Position numbers and translations under genes: made by a program. The notes beneath the pieces are model-generated. The model saw only the letters and a list, made by a program, of their open reading frames with translations. It had not been told where the DNA came from and did no database searches. Positions 53,860 to 63,901 of a stretch of 64,000 nt of DNA are shown piece after piece. Numbering within the stretch: position 1 is the stretch's first letter; each line of letters opens with the position of its first letter. The stretch covers positions 1,302,001 through 1,366,000 of the forward strand of contig NZ_CP011803.1 in the NCBI RefSeq assembly GCF_001038625.1, given 5' to 3'. Source of the stretch: Clostridium carboxidivorans P7. GTDB lineage: Bacteria; Bacillota; Clostridia; Clostridiales; Clostridiaceae.

Positions 53860-55947
53860 ATGAAAGAAAATACCAATTTAAAGCTTAATATTAAAAATAA
53901 ACTAATTGTATGTTTTGTTTCACTAACTGTAATTTCATTACTTTTGATGGGTACAATTGTTTATTGGAAGGTAGTTATACAAACAAAAAATGATTATATG
54001 AATTCAGTAAATAAACAATTAACTGAAGTAAATACAGGGGTAGACAATTATATTTCATTAATTCAAGAAGATACCCGTATGTTAGCTAAAAGTGAATTGC
54101 TTAAGCAAGCAGATTCAAGAATAACTTCATATGTGGATAAAAAAGATCCATCAGGTTCAGTTCAAATGACACCACTTACCAATAATCCTTATGAGGCAGA
54201 AGTATATAATACTTTTAAAAATTTTAAAGATGCCCATCCTGAAATACAAAGTGTTTCGTTAGGTGTTGAAACAAATGGAGGGTATGTACAATATCCAGCT
54301 TCAGCCAGAAAAAATGGCTATGATGCAAGGACAAGAGATTGGTACAAGCTTGCGCTTGCAAATCCAGATAAGGCTGTTTTAAGTGATGTATATTTTTCTT
54401 CAGATGGCTCTAAAAGTATTGTTTCTCTTTCTTTAATAAAAGATGCGGCTGGTACGGTTAAAGGTGCAGTAACCATGAATATTGATCTTGATAAGCTTAC
54501 AAAAATCATTAAAGGTATTAAAGTTGGAGAAAATGGATATATTGTTTTAGTTGACAAACATGGTACTATTTTAGCAGATGCAAAAAATCCAAAGTTAGTT
54601 TCGAAAAACGTAAAAGAATTAAATATAAGCAAATTAAATGATTCTTATAACAAGGATACTTCATTTGAAATGAAGCTTCAAGATGGAAAAAAATATTCTA
54701 TAAATGTTGAAAAACAATCAAAGTCAAATTTAGATTGGAATTACATATGCTTTATAGAAACAAGTGAATTTATGAATAGTGCTAAGATTATAGGAAGAAT
54801 TTCTTTTTCAATTATATTGATATTTACATTGTTAAGTATTGCTATAACAATTGCTTTATCAAGAAAAATTGCAAGCCCAATAAGCAGTATAACTGAACAT
54901 CTTAAATTAATGGGAAAAGGTGATTTTTCTAATGAAATTAATTCAAAATATCTTCATATTAATGATGAAGTTGGAGACATTGCTCAATCAACTAGTAAAA
55001 TGCAAGCTGCTTTAAAAGAAATGTTTATTAAAATAAAAACGCACTCTCAATCTATTGATGAAAAAGCTGAAGATTTATATAGCTCTGCTCAATTTGTAGA
55101 AAGCTCATCTGGTGAGGTTGCAAATGCAGTTCAAGAAGTTGCAGCAGGAACAGAAAAGCAAGCTCATGAACTTGTGGAAGTAACTAATATACTTACTGAG
55201 TTTGGAAATTCAATACAGGAAATAACAAAAACGTTAGTTGAAATTCAAAAAAAATCAAAAGCAATTGATAATGTTGCAAATGAAAGTAATAACAATATGA
55301 ATGGTTTAGCCAAATCAGTTGAAAATATTGATGGAACCTTTAAGAAATTTGGTCAAAAGCTTAATATTTTAGGTGAAAATGTTAATAAGGTAAATAATAT
55401 AATAACTTTAATAGATAGCATTGCAGAACAAACAAATCTATTAGCTTTGAATGCAGCAATTGAAGCAGCAAGAGCAGGGGAGTCAGGTAAAGGATTTGCA
55501 GTAGTTGCTGAAGAAATAAGAGAACTTGCTGAACAAAGTAAAAATTCCTCTAATGAAATTACCCAACTGTTAGGCAATATATCTAGTGATACCAAAACTA
55601 TTTTAAATGATAGTGGTAGTATGAATGATGAATTAAATAATCAGATGACTTCTATAAGCGAAACAATTAAGTGTTTTAAAGAAATTGTAGACAAAATAGA
55701 AAATATAATTCCTGAAATAGATAGAGTAAGCTATTCAGCTAAAAATATAAACAAGCAAAAAGATTCAATTTTAATGAATGTAGAAAGTACTTCATCTATT
55801 TCACAACAAAATTCAGCTTCATCTGAAGAAATAGCAGCTTCATCTGAAGAAATGAGTTCAACTGCTCAAAACTTATTTTCAACTGTTGAGAAGTTAAGAG
55901 ATATGGCTAAGGATATGACAGATGAGATAAGTAAGTTTAAATTGTAA
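53860..55947 (+). CDS. Methyl-accepting chemotaxis protein with dCache sensor
   Basis: 695 residues: helix 1 (about 13-35), a double-Cache external domain (about 36-300), helix 2 (about 310-332), HAMP, and an MCP signalling domain with [20 protein letters not shown]. In the distal Cache part, [12 protein letters not shown] is followed by SDVYFSSDG and later acidic residues. This resembles the Arg-x-Trp-Tyr...Asp pattern of amino-acid-binding dCache domains, so an amino acid attractant is a reasonable inference. AAGGAAGG precedes the ATG. Confidence 0.92.
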   Translation: MKENTNLKLNIKNKLIVCFVSLTVISLLLMGTIVYWKVVIQTKNDYMNSVNKQLTEVNTGVDNYISLIQEDTRMLAKSELLKQADSRITSYVDKKDPSGSVQMTPLTNNPYEAEVYNTFKNFKDAHPEIQSVSLGVETNGGYVQYPASARKNGYDARTRDWYKLALANPDKAVLSDVYFSSDGSKSIVSLSLIKDAAGTVKGAVTMNIDLDKLTKIIKGIKVGENGYIVLVDKHGTILADAKNPKLVSKNVKELNISKLNDSYNKDTSFEMKLQDGKKYSINVEKQSKSNLDWNYICFIETSEFMNSAKIIGRISFSIILIFTLLSIAITIALSRKIASPISSITEHLKLMGKGDFSNEINSKYLHINDEVGDIAQSTSKMQAALKEMFIKIKTHSQSIDEKAEDLYSSAQFVESSSGEVANAVQEVAAGTEKQAHELVEVTNILTEFGNSIQEITKTLVEIQKKSKAIDNVANESNNNMNGLAKSVENIDGTFKKFGQKLNILGENVNKVNNIITLIDSIAEQTNLLALNAAIEAARAGESGKGFAVVAEEIRELAEQSKNSSNEITQLLGNISSDTKTILNDSGSMNDELNNQMTSISETIKCFKEIVDKIENIIPEIDRVSYSAKNINKQKDSILMNVESTSSISQQNSASSEEIAASSEEMSSTAQNLFSTVEKLRDMAKDMTDEISKFKL

Positions 55948-56007
55948 TATGTAATTTGCCAAGGATAAAATATAATATTTTCCAGGAAATAATTAACAGC
56001 TTTCTGG

Positions 56008-56051
56008 ATTACCCAAACAAAATACTAATGAAGGTATTTTGCTTGGGTAAT
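56008..56051. terminator. Bidirectional terminator
   Basis: An 18-bp stem with one mismatch (56008-56025 with 56034-56051) lies between convergent genes. Confidence 0.7.
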
Positions 56052-56068
56052 ATGAGAAATATTATAAT

Positions 56069-57355
56069 CTAGCGTTTTGTTACATTAAAGTTATTTTCTA
56101 TAAGCAGCCAATTTTGAGGAAAAGAAAGACCTAATTTCCAGTAGCTTACACCTCGTAAACCTAATTCTTTTACAAGATTAAATTTTGCTTGAATTGATCT
56201 TGCATCTTCGAACCATACTTCATGCTGTCTTCTAGCCTCATCTGTATAGTTGAAATGAGGAGCCTGTGCTTTATAGTCATATTTAATTGGTACATTATAC
56301 TTAACAGCAAGCTCAATAGCTTGTTGAGGACTAACTGCTTTTGCAAATTTTCCTCCAGGTACAAAAGGTAATGTCCAATCATATCCATATAAATTTTGGC
56401 CCATCATAATTTTAGAAGCAGGTATTTCAGTTAGAGCATATTCTAGTACATTTCTCACAGGACCTATTGGCGATACAGCCATTGCTGGACCACCACTGTA
56501 ACCCCATTCATAAGTCATTATTACAACAAAATCTGAAATTTGTCCATGAGCTTTATAATCATGAGCTTCATACCAAGCACCTACTTGGGTGGCACTGGTT
56601 TTTGGAGCAAGAGCTGTTGACATTAATAATCCTTGTGAAGATAATCTTGCTTTTGCCTTTCTTAAGAAGCTGTTATAATTTTCTCGCAGTTCAGGAGGTA
56701 AAAATTCCATATCAAAGTGTATGTCTCTAAAATTATATTGTTTTGCAAGTGCAATGATATTATTAAGCAAACGATTTTGTATTTCCGTATTTGTTAAAAT
56801 GATTCTTCCAAGTTCTGCACTAAATTTTCCTTCCTCAATATTAGTAACTACCATTATTAAGCTTGCATTATTTGCTCTAGCTATGGCTGCAAAATTATTT
56901 AGAGGAGGTGGTTCCAAAGTTCCATTTCGTTGAATACGGAAACTGAATGGTGCCAGATATGTGAGAAATGGTGCTGCACTTCGAGCTGACTGCTCCAATT
57001 CAGGGTCAACTTTTCCTCCTATTGGTTCAACATATGCATTTATTTCTGCATTTCTTTTAGGACGTGGTGGGATGTACAATCTTAATCCAACTTTTAGAGG
57101 GGTACCAGGTGAAATTCCATTAACCTGTGCAAGTCTTCGATAATTGATACCAAAGCTGCGTGCAATGCTATATAGGCTATTTCCTGGTTGAACCCAATAA
57201 TAACTTCCAACTATAGGTATTACTAGCGTCTGTCCTACAACTAATTGGTTAGGGTTTGGCACTTCATTGGAACCTACAATTGCTGAAACTGTAGAGTTGT
57301 ATAATCGGGCAATATCAAATATAGATTGTCCTGCTTGAACAACGTGGATTTGCAT
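56069..57355 (-). CDS. LysM/GH18 spore cortex-lytic enzyme, SleL/YaaH-like
   Basis: About 428 residues. Two LysM repeats (about 2-46 and 51-95; VVQAGQSIFDIAR and WVQPGNSLYSIAR) bind peptidoglycan glycan, and a GH18 domain follows. The catalytic motif FRDIHFDMEF carries the expected Asp and Glu. No signal peptide is seen, as in spore-located SleL/YaaH proteins, which cleave cortical fragments during germination as N-acetylglucosaminidases. ATG 57355 follows AAGGAG. Sporulation-stage expression is expected but no sigma site was identified. Confidence 0.9.
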   Translation of the reverse strand: MQIHVVQAGQSIFDIARLYNSTVSAIVGSNEVPNPNQLVVGQTLVIPIVGSYYWVQPGNSLYSIARSFGINYRRLAQVNGISPGTPLKVGLRLYIPPRPKRNAEINAYVEPIGGKVDPELEQSARSAAPFLTYLAPFSFRIQRNGTLEPPPLNNFAAIARANNASLIMVVTNIEEGKFSAELGRIILTNTEIQNRLLNNIIALAKQYNFRDIHFDMEFLPPELRENYNSFLRKAKARLSSQGLLMSTALAPKTSATQVGAWYEAHDYKAHGQISDFVVIMTYEWGYSGGPAMAVSPIGPVRNVLEYALTEIPASKIMMGQNLYGYDWTLPFVPGGKFAKAVSPQQAIELAVKYNVPIKYDYKAQAPHFNYTDEARRQHEVWFEDARSIQAKFNLVKELGLRGVSYWKLGLSFPQNWLLIENNFNVTKR

Positions 57356-57547
57356 AGTATACTTCTCCTTATAAAACTTATACAATATCATTATATGGTA
57401 TAGAAAAGGGAAATGTACTATGAAAAAGACAGTAATATGAAATTGTTAAAACATCTATTTGTATCTTAAAGTTAAAGATACTATAATTAAATGGTAAATA
57501 TAACCTAGAATCAATTATAGTAATTTTAAAGAAGGGAATTATGTATT

Positions 57548-58840
57548 ATGAAATTAAAAAAGAAAAGTTTGATTTTTATAGTAACAGGTATAATAGTTAT
57601 AGCTGCAGCAGCAGGTATTTATTTTTATAATGCTATGTTTAATAGAACCACTAATTCACCTGTACTTAATACTTCAAATAGAAATGAAAAGTGGACATCA
57701 GACTTAAAATTTGTAAAAAAAGAATTACCTAAAAAACATAAAAATTTATTTTTTCCCAAGAGTAAAACTGAATTTTATAATCAAATGGATTCACTTATTG
57801 GAAAAGTTAATAAATATAATGATATGGAAATTAAGGGTGAGCTTGCAAAAATAATAAGTTCTATAAACGATAGTCATACAACAGTTGACATTCAAGGAGA
57901 TTCATCGTATCCAGTAAGTTTTTTTCAATTTGATGATGGAATTTATGTAGTTGATTCGTCCATTGAATACAAAGAGCTATGGGGAAAAAAATTAACTTCG
58001 GTTAATGGATATTCTATGGCACAAGTTCAAGAAAAAATTGATCCTTTTATATCTAAAGATAATAAAGCTATTATAAAGAGCCAAATTTGTACTTTATTAA
58101 GATCTGTGGAAGTGCTTAAAATTGCAGGAATAACTAAGGAAGATAATATAGTTTTAAATTTTGAAGGTTATCCAAACAGTGTAAATATACAACCTTTAAA
58201 AAAATCAGATTACAAAAATGTAAAGTTTTTATCAGATAATATCGAGTACAGTAAAAGGTTTCCAATTTCAAAACAAAAGCAGGATAAAAATTATTGGTTT
58301 GATTATATCCAAAATAGTAATTTACTTTATGTAAAGTATAATAGTTGTTCCAATATACCTGATTATTCTTTTTCACAATTTACAAAGGATGTTTTTAATA
58401 CCATTGATAGCAAAAAAGTTAAAACTTTAGTTATAGATTTTAGTGATAATGGTGGTGGGAATTCTAAGCTTTTTGATAATTTTTTAGATGAAATAAAGAA
58501 AAGGGATAGTATTAATAAAAAAGGAAATTTGTTTGTTATAGTGGGAAGAAAGACATTTTCTTCTGCAATATTAAATTCTATGGATTTGAGGAATAGCACA
58601 AAAGCAATACTTATTGGTGAACCTACAGGAGGTAAACCAAATCATTTTGGTGAGGTAAAGGTAATACATTTATCAAATACAAATGTAAATATATATTATT
58701 CTAGTAGTTATTTTAAAACCACTGATAAGGAAACGGATTCTATATACCCTGATGTTAACATTCCTCTTAAAGCTTCTTCATACTTTAATGGTAAATATGA
58801 TTTCTTGGATTATGTTTTAGATAAAAGTAATGTTAAATAA
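57548..58840 (+). CDS. Membrane-anchored S41 (tail-specific protease) family homologue
   Basis: A 430-residue protein with an N-terminal helix (about 7-27) and an external body. The region INDSHTTVDI (near 108) is the S41 His-containing segment, LVIDFSDNGGGN (near 295) the conserved strand, and FVIVGRKTFSSAILNSM and GEPTGGKPNHFGE (about 330-365) the Ser/Lys active-site part of the family, with Ser in TFSSA. No PDZ domain is obvious. Substrate unknown. GAAGGG precedes the ATG. The amidohydrolase gene follows after 26 bases. Confidence 0.85.
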   Translation: MKLKKKSLIFIVTGIIVIAAAAGIYFYNAMFNRTTNSPVLNTSNRNEKWTSDLKFVKKELPKKHKNLFFPKSKTEFYNQMDSLIGKVNKYNDMEIKGELAKIISSINDSHTTVDIQGDSSYPVSFFQFDDGIYVVDSSIEYKELWGKKLTSVNGYSMAQVQEKIDPFISKDNKAIIKSQICTLLRSVEVLKIAGITKEDNIVLNFEGYPNSVNIQPLKKSDYKNVKFLSDNIEYSKRFPISKQKQDKNYWFDYIQNSNLLYVKYNSCSNIPDYSFSQFTKDVFNTIDSKKVKTLVIDFSDNGGGNSKLFDNFLDEIKKRDSINKKGNLFVIVGRKTFSSAILNSMDLRNSTKAILIGEPTGGKPNHFGEVKVIHLSNTNVNIYYSSSYFKTTDKETDSIYPDVNIPLKASSYFNGKYDFLDYVLDKSNVK

Positions 58841-58866
58841 TAGATATAGTTAAGAAGGTGATTTTG

Positions 58867-59736
58867 TTGATAATTGATTCGCATATACATATTGCGCATA
58901 ATAATTTGTTTAAAAAAAGTCAGTGGAGTAATTCTCCAATTGAATTGCAAAGACAATGGCTTACTGAAATTTTGAGGGAATATAAAAAGAAAGATGTATG
59001 TGCTTTAAGGGATGGAGGAGATGGAATATTTGCTTCCTGCTTAGCACGGGAAATTGCAAAAGAGGAAGGAATAATATACAGAACACCTATATTTGCAATT
59101 TGCAAAAAAGGCCATTATGGATCATTTTTAGGAAGAGCTGTTGATGGAATAGAAGATTTTAAAAGAGAATTTCATATTTTAAAGGAGAATAAATTAGATC
59201 ATCTTAAAATTATATTAACTGGAATAGTTAATTTTGATAAATTTGGTGATGTGGGAAGTGTGGCATTTTCATATGATGAACTGGAATATATGGTGAAAAG
59301 TGCAAAGGAATATGGAGTTCCAATTATGGTGCATGCTAATGGTAAACAGGGGGTATCTCAGGCTATAAAGGTAGGAGTTAATACCATAGAACATGGATTC
59401 CTTATTTCAGATAAGGAGATATATGAAATGGCAGAGAAAGAGATAGTATGGGTACCTACTCTTTCTCCGCTGGGGAATATACTTAAAAGAAATGATAGTA
59501 ACTTTAAAGATCAGATGGATACAATAAGAAAAGTATATACAGTGCAGATTCAAAATATAGTAAAAGCTTATGAAATGGGTGTTAAAATTGCACTTGGAAG
59601 TGATGCTGGTGCATATGCTGTGCCTCAGGTTACTGGTATTTTCGATGAAATAAATCACTTTGAGAATATTGGATTTAGCAAAAACGCAGTATTAAAAATG
59701 TGTTTGGAAAATGGTTCATCTTCACTTAAACTATAG
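58867..59736 (+). CDS. Amidohydrolase family metal-dependent hydrolase
   Basis: About 290 residues of the amidohydrolase TIM-barrel superfamily. The N-terminal IDSHIHIAH gives the HxH metal pair, IMVHANGK and NTIEHGF supply two further His, and ALGSDAGAY the catalytic Asp. It is shorter than most family members because the N-terminal beta sandwich is absent. TTG at 58867 is chosen as start with AAGGTGAT upstream; GTG 58858 lies inside that ribosome site. The substrate is unknown. It is probably cotranscribed with the S41 homologue. Confidence 0.85.
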   Translation: MIIDSHIHIAHNNLFKKSQWSNSPIELQRQWLTEILREYKKKDVCALRDGGDGIFASCLAREIAKEEGIIYRTPIFAICKKGHYGSFLGRAVDGIEDFKREFHILKENKLDHLKIILTGIVNFDKFGDVGSVAFSYDELEYMVKSAKEYGVPIMVHANGKQGVSQAIKVGVNTIEHGFLISDKEIYEMAEKEIVWVPTLSPLGNILKRNDSNFKDQMDTIRKVYTVQIQNIVKAYEMGVKIALGSDAGAYAVPQVTGIFDEINHFENIGFSKNAVLKMCLENGSSSLKL

Positions 59737-59771
59737 ATATGCTTTATTAACTTTCAATTTTGGCAAATAAA

Positions 59772-59825
59772 ACTAATCTACAAAAATTTGATAATATTTA
59801 AATTCTTTTTAGATAGTAGATTAGT
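59772..59825. terminator. Possible bidirectional terminator
   Basis: ACTAATCTAC (59772-59781) and GTAGATTAGT (59816-59825) form a 10-bp perfect stem with a 34-base AT-rich loop between convergent genes. Confidence 0.5.
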
Positions 59826-59849
59826 GCTCTATGAGGGTTAATAGAAAAG

Positions 59850-61115
59850 CTATATTTGAGAGTGTAAGATTTGTGGTTCATAGACTTCTGCAACTGCTTT
59901 AATAATAAAAATAAAACAAGCAACAAGAAATATTATGGTTACAATTAGAAGTACATATTGGTAAGCAAATTTTCCAAGTACAAATCCATAAATTAATGAT
60001 CCAAAAGGGACAGCTCCTTGACAGAATACACCAAGTATAGCAAAGAATCTTGCTCTCATTTCATTTGGCACCATTTTTTGAAGATTTACATTTATAGGTG
60101 TGTTTATTCCTGAATTGAATAATCCACTTAGTAATATTACTATTGCTAGTATTATAAATAATTTAAGATCATGTCCACCAAGATAGTTTATGAAATTTGG
60201 ATATACTGAAAATGTAAGAATGAAAAGCATAGCTGCTTGAAGTAAAATTGCAACCTTTATTACTATTTTTGTACTAAAGCTTTTTAAGTAAATACCTATG
60301 GCTATGTTCCCAAGAAGTATTCCAACAGTAAAGCATGAAATTAAATAACCATATTGCTCAGAATTGAAACCTACACACTTTTTTAATACATAGGGAAATA
60401 CTATATCAAAGAATGGTGCAACAAGAAAATTAATTAATAAGCAGAATAGGAATAGTTGATTCAGAGCTTTATTTTTCGTTATAAAGCTGACTACACTGGC
60501 ATTTTCTATGAAAAATGATTTTAAAGTTATTTTTCCTTCTTTGTCATTTGCGTTTTTATAAATTATGAGAACTGAAGAAACTGCTGATAATATAAAGGAT
60601 AAACCATTTAAACAAAATACTGTTTTTATTCCCCAAAGTCCATAGATTATGCCTCCAAGAGAAGGTCCTATAATCATGGAAATTGCATCACTACCACCTC
60701 TCAGGGACATAGCTTTCATAAGTTCTTCTTCTTTTATAAGTTCTGGAAGAATTGCTGTAGATGATGCTGAAAAGATACTATCCATAATAGAAATAAATAT
60801 TTGTATTAAAAACAGTATATAAATATTCAAGCTGTTCCAAGAGGCTAAAAGACCTAAAGTTAATATTAAAACTCCTCTTCCAATATCGGTTATTACCATG
60901 ATATTTTTTCTATTTTTTCTATCACCTAAAATACCTGCGAAGGGTAATGTAATTACATTAGGTAATAAATTAAGAGCAGAAAATATTCCCATCATAATTG
61001 CGGAGTGAGTTATATCCAATATATAGAGTGGCATTGCTATTTGCTGTATTCCAGTTCCAATATAGGATATAAATCTTCCCAACATATAAAATGATAAATT
61101 TTTTTGAAGTTTCAT
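59850..61115 (-). CDS. MFS efflux transporter (MFS_3 / EntS-like group)
   Basis: A 421-residue protein with 12 predicted helices. The N-terminal FYMLGRFISYIGTGIQQIAMPLY and the GDRKNRK loop motif place it in the MFS group with macrolide exporters and EntS. It probably exports drugs or a metabolite by proton exchange. It is the last gene of a four-gene minus-strand operon with a DUF2089 regulator-like protein and two SHOCT-like proteins, which suggests induction by an envelope or drug stress. Confidence 0.87.
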   Translation of the reverse strand: MKLQKNLSFYMLGRFISYIGTGIQQIAMPLYILDITHSAIMMGIFSALNLLPNVITLPFAGILGDRKNRKNIMVITDIGRGVLILTLGLLASWNSLNIYILFLIQIFISIMDSIFSASSTAILPELIKEEELMKAMSLRGGSDAISMIIGPSLGGIIYGLWGIKTVFCLNGLSFILSAVSSVLIIYKNANDKEGKITLKSFFIENASVVSFITKNKALNQLFLFCLLINFLVAPFFDIVFPYVLKKCVGFNSEQYGYLISCFTVGILLGNIAIGIYLKSFSTKIVIKVAILLQAAMLFILTFSVYPNFINYLGGHDLKLFIILAIVILLSGLFNSGINTPINVNLQKMVPNEMRARFFAILGVFCQGAVPFGSLIYGFVLGKFAYQYVLLIVTIIFLVACFIFIIKAVAEVYEPQILHSQI

Positions 61116-61155
61116 TTTGTCTCCTTATATATTAAAATTACTCTTTTAAATTTAT

Positions 61156-61407
61156 TTATAAAGTTATGGTAACATGGCTTCCATCTTTAGAGTGTACATC
61201 CACAATTTTTAAGCCTTTGTACTCTCTTAAGATGTCAATAGAACTTGAAAGTTCCTTCCAGTTAATCATATTTACATACTTTTTATCTTTTTCAGATATA
61301 TGTTTTTGAATAAATGGGGCATCTACAATTGAAATTCCAAATTTTAAAAGTACATTAGGAACAGGTATTGTAAATCCCATTTTGCCTGATTTAATATATA
61401 TTTTCAT
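61156..61407 (-). CDS. Small protein related to the C-terminal part of its operon neighbour
   Basis: An 83-residue protein starting MKIYIKSGKMGFTIPVPNVL. Its ending (GLKIVDVHSKDGSHVTITL) parallels the ending of the upstream-encoded 129-residue protein (SGKIVDVKSANGDLVEVSIE), and its start parallels that protein's middle. It is thus a paralogue lacking the N-terminal SHOCT-like helices. Function unknown. The gene starts 12 bases after its neighbour's stop, with AGGATG upstream of the ATG. Confidence 0.75.
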   Translation of the reverse strand: MKIYIKSGKMGFTIPVPNVLLKFGISIVDAPFIQKHISEKDKKYVNMINWKELSSSIDILREYKGLKIVDVHSKDGSHVTITL

Positions 61408-61419
61408 AATACATCCTTT

Positions 61420-61809
61420 CTATTCTATGCTAACTTCTACTAAATCGCCATTTGCACTTTTAACATCTACTATTTTTCCAGAAAGGTTATTATCTATTGC
61501 ATCTGAAATAAGATTTAAATCTAAATTTTCCATTCCTTTAATATTATCAGTTATTGGTATTTTACCTATAGTTTTTAGCATGGTTTTTATAAACTTAATT
61601 GGAAGATTAACATTTACATCGTCTCCATCGTGAGAAGTAACCTTTATTTTAAGCATTTTATTCATAATATCTGCATCATTTGAAGTACTTTGAAAGGTCT
61701 CAATGGATTTATTTTTAGGATTAAGTGATTCAATAAGCTGTCCTGCCTTTTCAGAAGTTATTTTACCTTCTTCTACCATTTTTAATATTTTTGATATTTC
61801 TTCATTCAT
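61420..61809 (-). CDS. SHOCT-like domain protein (YvlB/LiaX N-terminal type)
   Basis: 129 residues. The N-terminal helix pair MNEEISKILKMVEEGKITSE followed by KAGQLIESL is the SHOCT-like motif found at the start of YvlB/LiaX-type stress proteins. The rest is probably beta-rich and ends SGKIVDVKSANGDLVEVSIE. AAGGAG precedes the ATG. It lies between a DUF2089 gene and a shorter paralogue. An envelope-stress role is inferred from the family only. Confidence 0.78.
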   Translation of the reverse strand: MNEEISKILKMVEEGKITSEKAGQLIESLNPKNKSIETFQSTSNDADIMNKMLKIKVTSHDGDDVNVNLPIKFIKTMLKTIGKIPITDNIKGMENLDLNLISDAIDNNLSGKIVDVKSANGDLVEVSIE

Positions 61810-61873
61810 TTTAAAATCTCCTTTTTATAATCTTTAAATTTTTTAATATATGTACTTGCTTTTAATTAACATA

Positions 61874-62236
61874 CTATTCATTTAGCATCTTAATTGCTTG
61901 ATCTGGAGTTATTTCTCCTTTATCCAGCATATCTACTATTTTCTTTTTATCTACTGAAGGTTCCTTTGCTACCTTGTATCCAAGAGCAGTTATAACTTCA
62001 TCTAATTTTGCTCTTACTGTTGGATAGGAGATGCCAAGCTCCTTTTCAACATCTTTTATATTTCCTCTGTTTTTTAAAAATACCTCTATAAATTTCAGTT
62101 GTTCTACTGAAAGATATTCAAACTTTGACATTTCAAAATCATTTTCAATTATAGTATTGCATTTAGAGCATTTTAGTTTTGAAATGAAAAGCTTAGAAGA
62201 ACAAACAGGGCATTTACTAATAACTTTATATGCCAA
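61874..62236 (-). CDS. DUF2089 family zinc-ribbon/HTH protein
   Basis: About 120 residues. CPVCSSK and CSKCNTI form a zinc ribbon, followed by an HTH segment (FLKNRGNIKDVEKELGISYP) and a C-terminal SHOCT-like helix pair (DMLDKGEITPDQAIKML). TTG at 62236 is chosen because GGAAGTGAT lies directly before it; no ATG fits. The family is thought to act as a transcription factor that shares its C-terminal motif with neighbouring stress proteins. It heads the operon that includes the MFS transporter. Confidence 0.8.
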   Translation of the reverse strand: MAYKVISKCPVCSSKLFISKLKCSKCNTIIENDFEMSKFEYLSVEQLKFIEVFLKNRGNIKDVEKELGISYPTVRAKLDEVITALGYKVAKEPSVDKKKIVDMLDKGEITPDQAIKMLNE

Positions 62237-62459
62237 ATTATCACTTCCTTTCCTGTGTTTATAATATATCACTTTAAATTAAATAAATCAATACTAAAAT
62301 TAAAAAAATTAATATTAATTTGCTTATAATTTAATATTATTAAGTTTTTTGTTTATATTTTAAAGTTTAAAATTAATATTTTTAAGTTCTGAATTAACAT
62401 TTTTAATTTGATGTTTTAAGTTTAGGCTGTGTTATAGTTGAGTAAATAATTAAAATATA

Positions 62460-63302
62460 CTAATCTTTAATTATTTGTCCTTGAAAAACCTTATATGGGT
62501 CCATTCCTATTCTAAAATTAATATTTAGTTTTTTTATTTTATCAATATCTTCTTTACTTATTTCAAAATCAAATAAGTCTGCATTTTCTTTTATTCTTGA
62601 TGGACTAGTTGATTTAGGAATAGTAACAATACCCATTTGCAAATCCCATCTTAGTACAATTTGAGAAATTGTTTTTTTATATTTATTTGAGAGCTCTTTT
62701 AAAAGTGGAATTTCAAAGACTTTTCCACGCATTAAAGGTGACCAAGCCTCTAATTGAATATTATGTTTTTTACAAAATTCTATTAAATTATTTTGAACAA
62801 GATAAGGGTGGAATTCAACTTGGTTTACCATAGGTAGTATTTCGATGCTTTGAAATAATTTTTCTAATTGTTCAGTTGTGAAATTGCTTACACCTATAGC
62901 TTTAATATAACCTTCTTTATAGAGCTTTTCTAAAGCTTTCCAGGTTTCTTTACTTAAAGGTTGAGGCCAATGAATTAAATATAAATCAAGATAATTGGTT
63001 CCAAGCTTTTTAATAGTAGTTTGAAAAGCCTGAAGAGTTTTTTCATAACCTTGATCTGAGTTCCAGACCTTACTTACTAAAAATATTTCTTCTCTAGAAA
63101 TTTTGCTTTCTTTTATTGCAATTCCTACACCTTCTTCAGTATTATAGAAAGGAGCTGTGTCTATATGTCTGTATCCAATTTTTAATGCTTCCTTTACCAC
63201 TTCAACAATACTGTTTTTGTCATCAGCTTTGTAGGTACCAAAGCCAAGCCAGGGCATTTTTACTCCATTGTTCAAAATTGTATAACTTTTAATGTTCTTC
63301 AC
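62460..63302 (-). CDS. Aldo/keto reductase
   Basis: About 280 residues forming the AKR barrel. GVKMPWLGFGTY opens the domain, DTAPFYNTEEGVG holds the catalytic Asp and Tyr, VSKVW the Lys and YLIHWP the His; IPKSTSPSRIKEN binds the NADPH phosphate. It reduces carbonyl compounds with NADPH; the specific substrate is unknown. GTG at 63302 is favoured by AAAGGATGAT just upstream, which itself contains the alternative ATG at 63311. It is divergent from an Lrp-type regulator gene. Confidence 0.9.
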   Translation of the reverse strand: MKNIKSYTILNNGVKMPWLGFGTYKADDKNSIVEVVKEALKIGYRHIDTAPFYNTEEGVGIAIKESKISREEIFLVSKVWNSDQGYEKTLQAFQTTIKKLGTNYLDLYLIHWPQPLSKETWKALEKLYKEGYIKAIGVSNFTTEQLEKLFQSIEILPMVNQVEFHPYLVQNNLIEFCKKHNIQLEAWSPLMRGKVFEIPLLKELSNKYKKTISQIVLRWDLQMGIVTIPKSTSPSRIKENADLFDFEISKEDIDKIKKLNINFRIGMDPYKVFQGQIIKD

Positions 63303-63439
63303 TTTAATCATCCTTTCGAATTTGATAATTGAAATTAACTATATTATAATATATAAATGGTAAAATTAACTTAATATTTGATACTATTTATTAATAAATA
63401 TATTTTAAATAAAATGAAATGAAAGGAAATTTATATCAT

Positions 63440-63901
63440 ATGAAAATGGACAATACAGATATTAAAATTTTAATGGAACTTCAAAAAGATAGCCGTTTAT
63501 CTATAAGAGAATTATCAAAAAGAATTAATTTATCACCTCCATCTGTAACAGAGAGGATAAGAAAGTTGGAAGACAGTGGAGTGATAGAAGGGTATACTAT
63601 AAAGATAAATGAGAAAGCTTTGGATATGTCTATACAATGTATAATTCAAATCGATCTTAAAAACAGCAAATTTGATAAGTTCAAAGAATTCATTTATAAT
63701 CACCCACGCGTAATTTTTTGTTATAGGATAGCAGGACATTCTTGTATACTTGTGAAATTAAGTACTAAATCCATTTTAGAAATTGAAAAGTTTGTTGATG
63801 AGGTTTCAACACTAGATGCTACTACATCTACTAATATCATATTTTCAGAAGTCCCTATAAATAAAAGTGTGGGAAAGTTTTTTTCGTTTTTTGAAGATTG
63901 A
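63440..63901 (+). CDS. Lrp/AsnC family transcriptional regulator
   Basis: About 153 residues. The N-terminal HTH (about 5-60) reads DNTDIKILMELQKDSRLSIR then ELSKRINLSPPSVTERI, and the C-terminal RAM domain (about 70-145) includes HPRVIFCYRIAGHSCILVKL. Such proteins sense amino acids and control their metabolism. ATG 63440 is preferred over 63419 because AAAGGAAA lies between them. It is divergent from the aldo/keto reductase gene, which may be a target. Confidence 0.9.
   Translation: MKMDNTDIKILMELQKDSRLSIRELSKRINLSPPSVTERIRKLEDSGVIEGYTIKINEKALDMSIQCIIQIDLKNSKFDKFKEFIYNHPRVIFCYRIAGHSCILVKLSTKSILEIEKFVDEVSTLDATTSTNIIFSEVPINKSVGKFFSFFED

Noticed and set aside
56069-57355. Secreted chitinase
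   Set aside because: The GH18 domain alone could suggest it, but two N-terminal LysM repeats and the lack of a signal peptide fit the spore cortex enzyme SleL/YaaH better.
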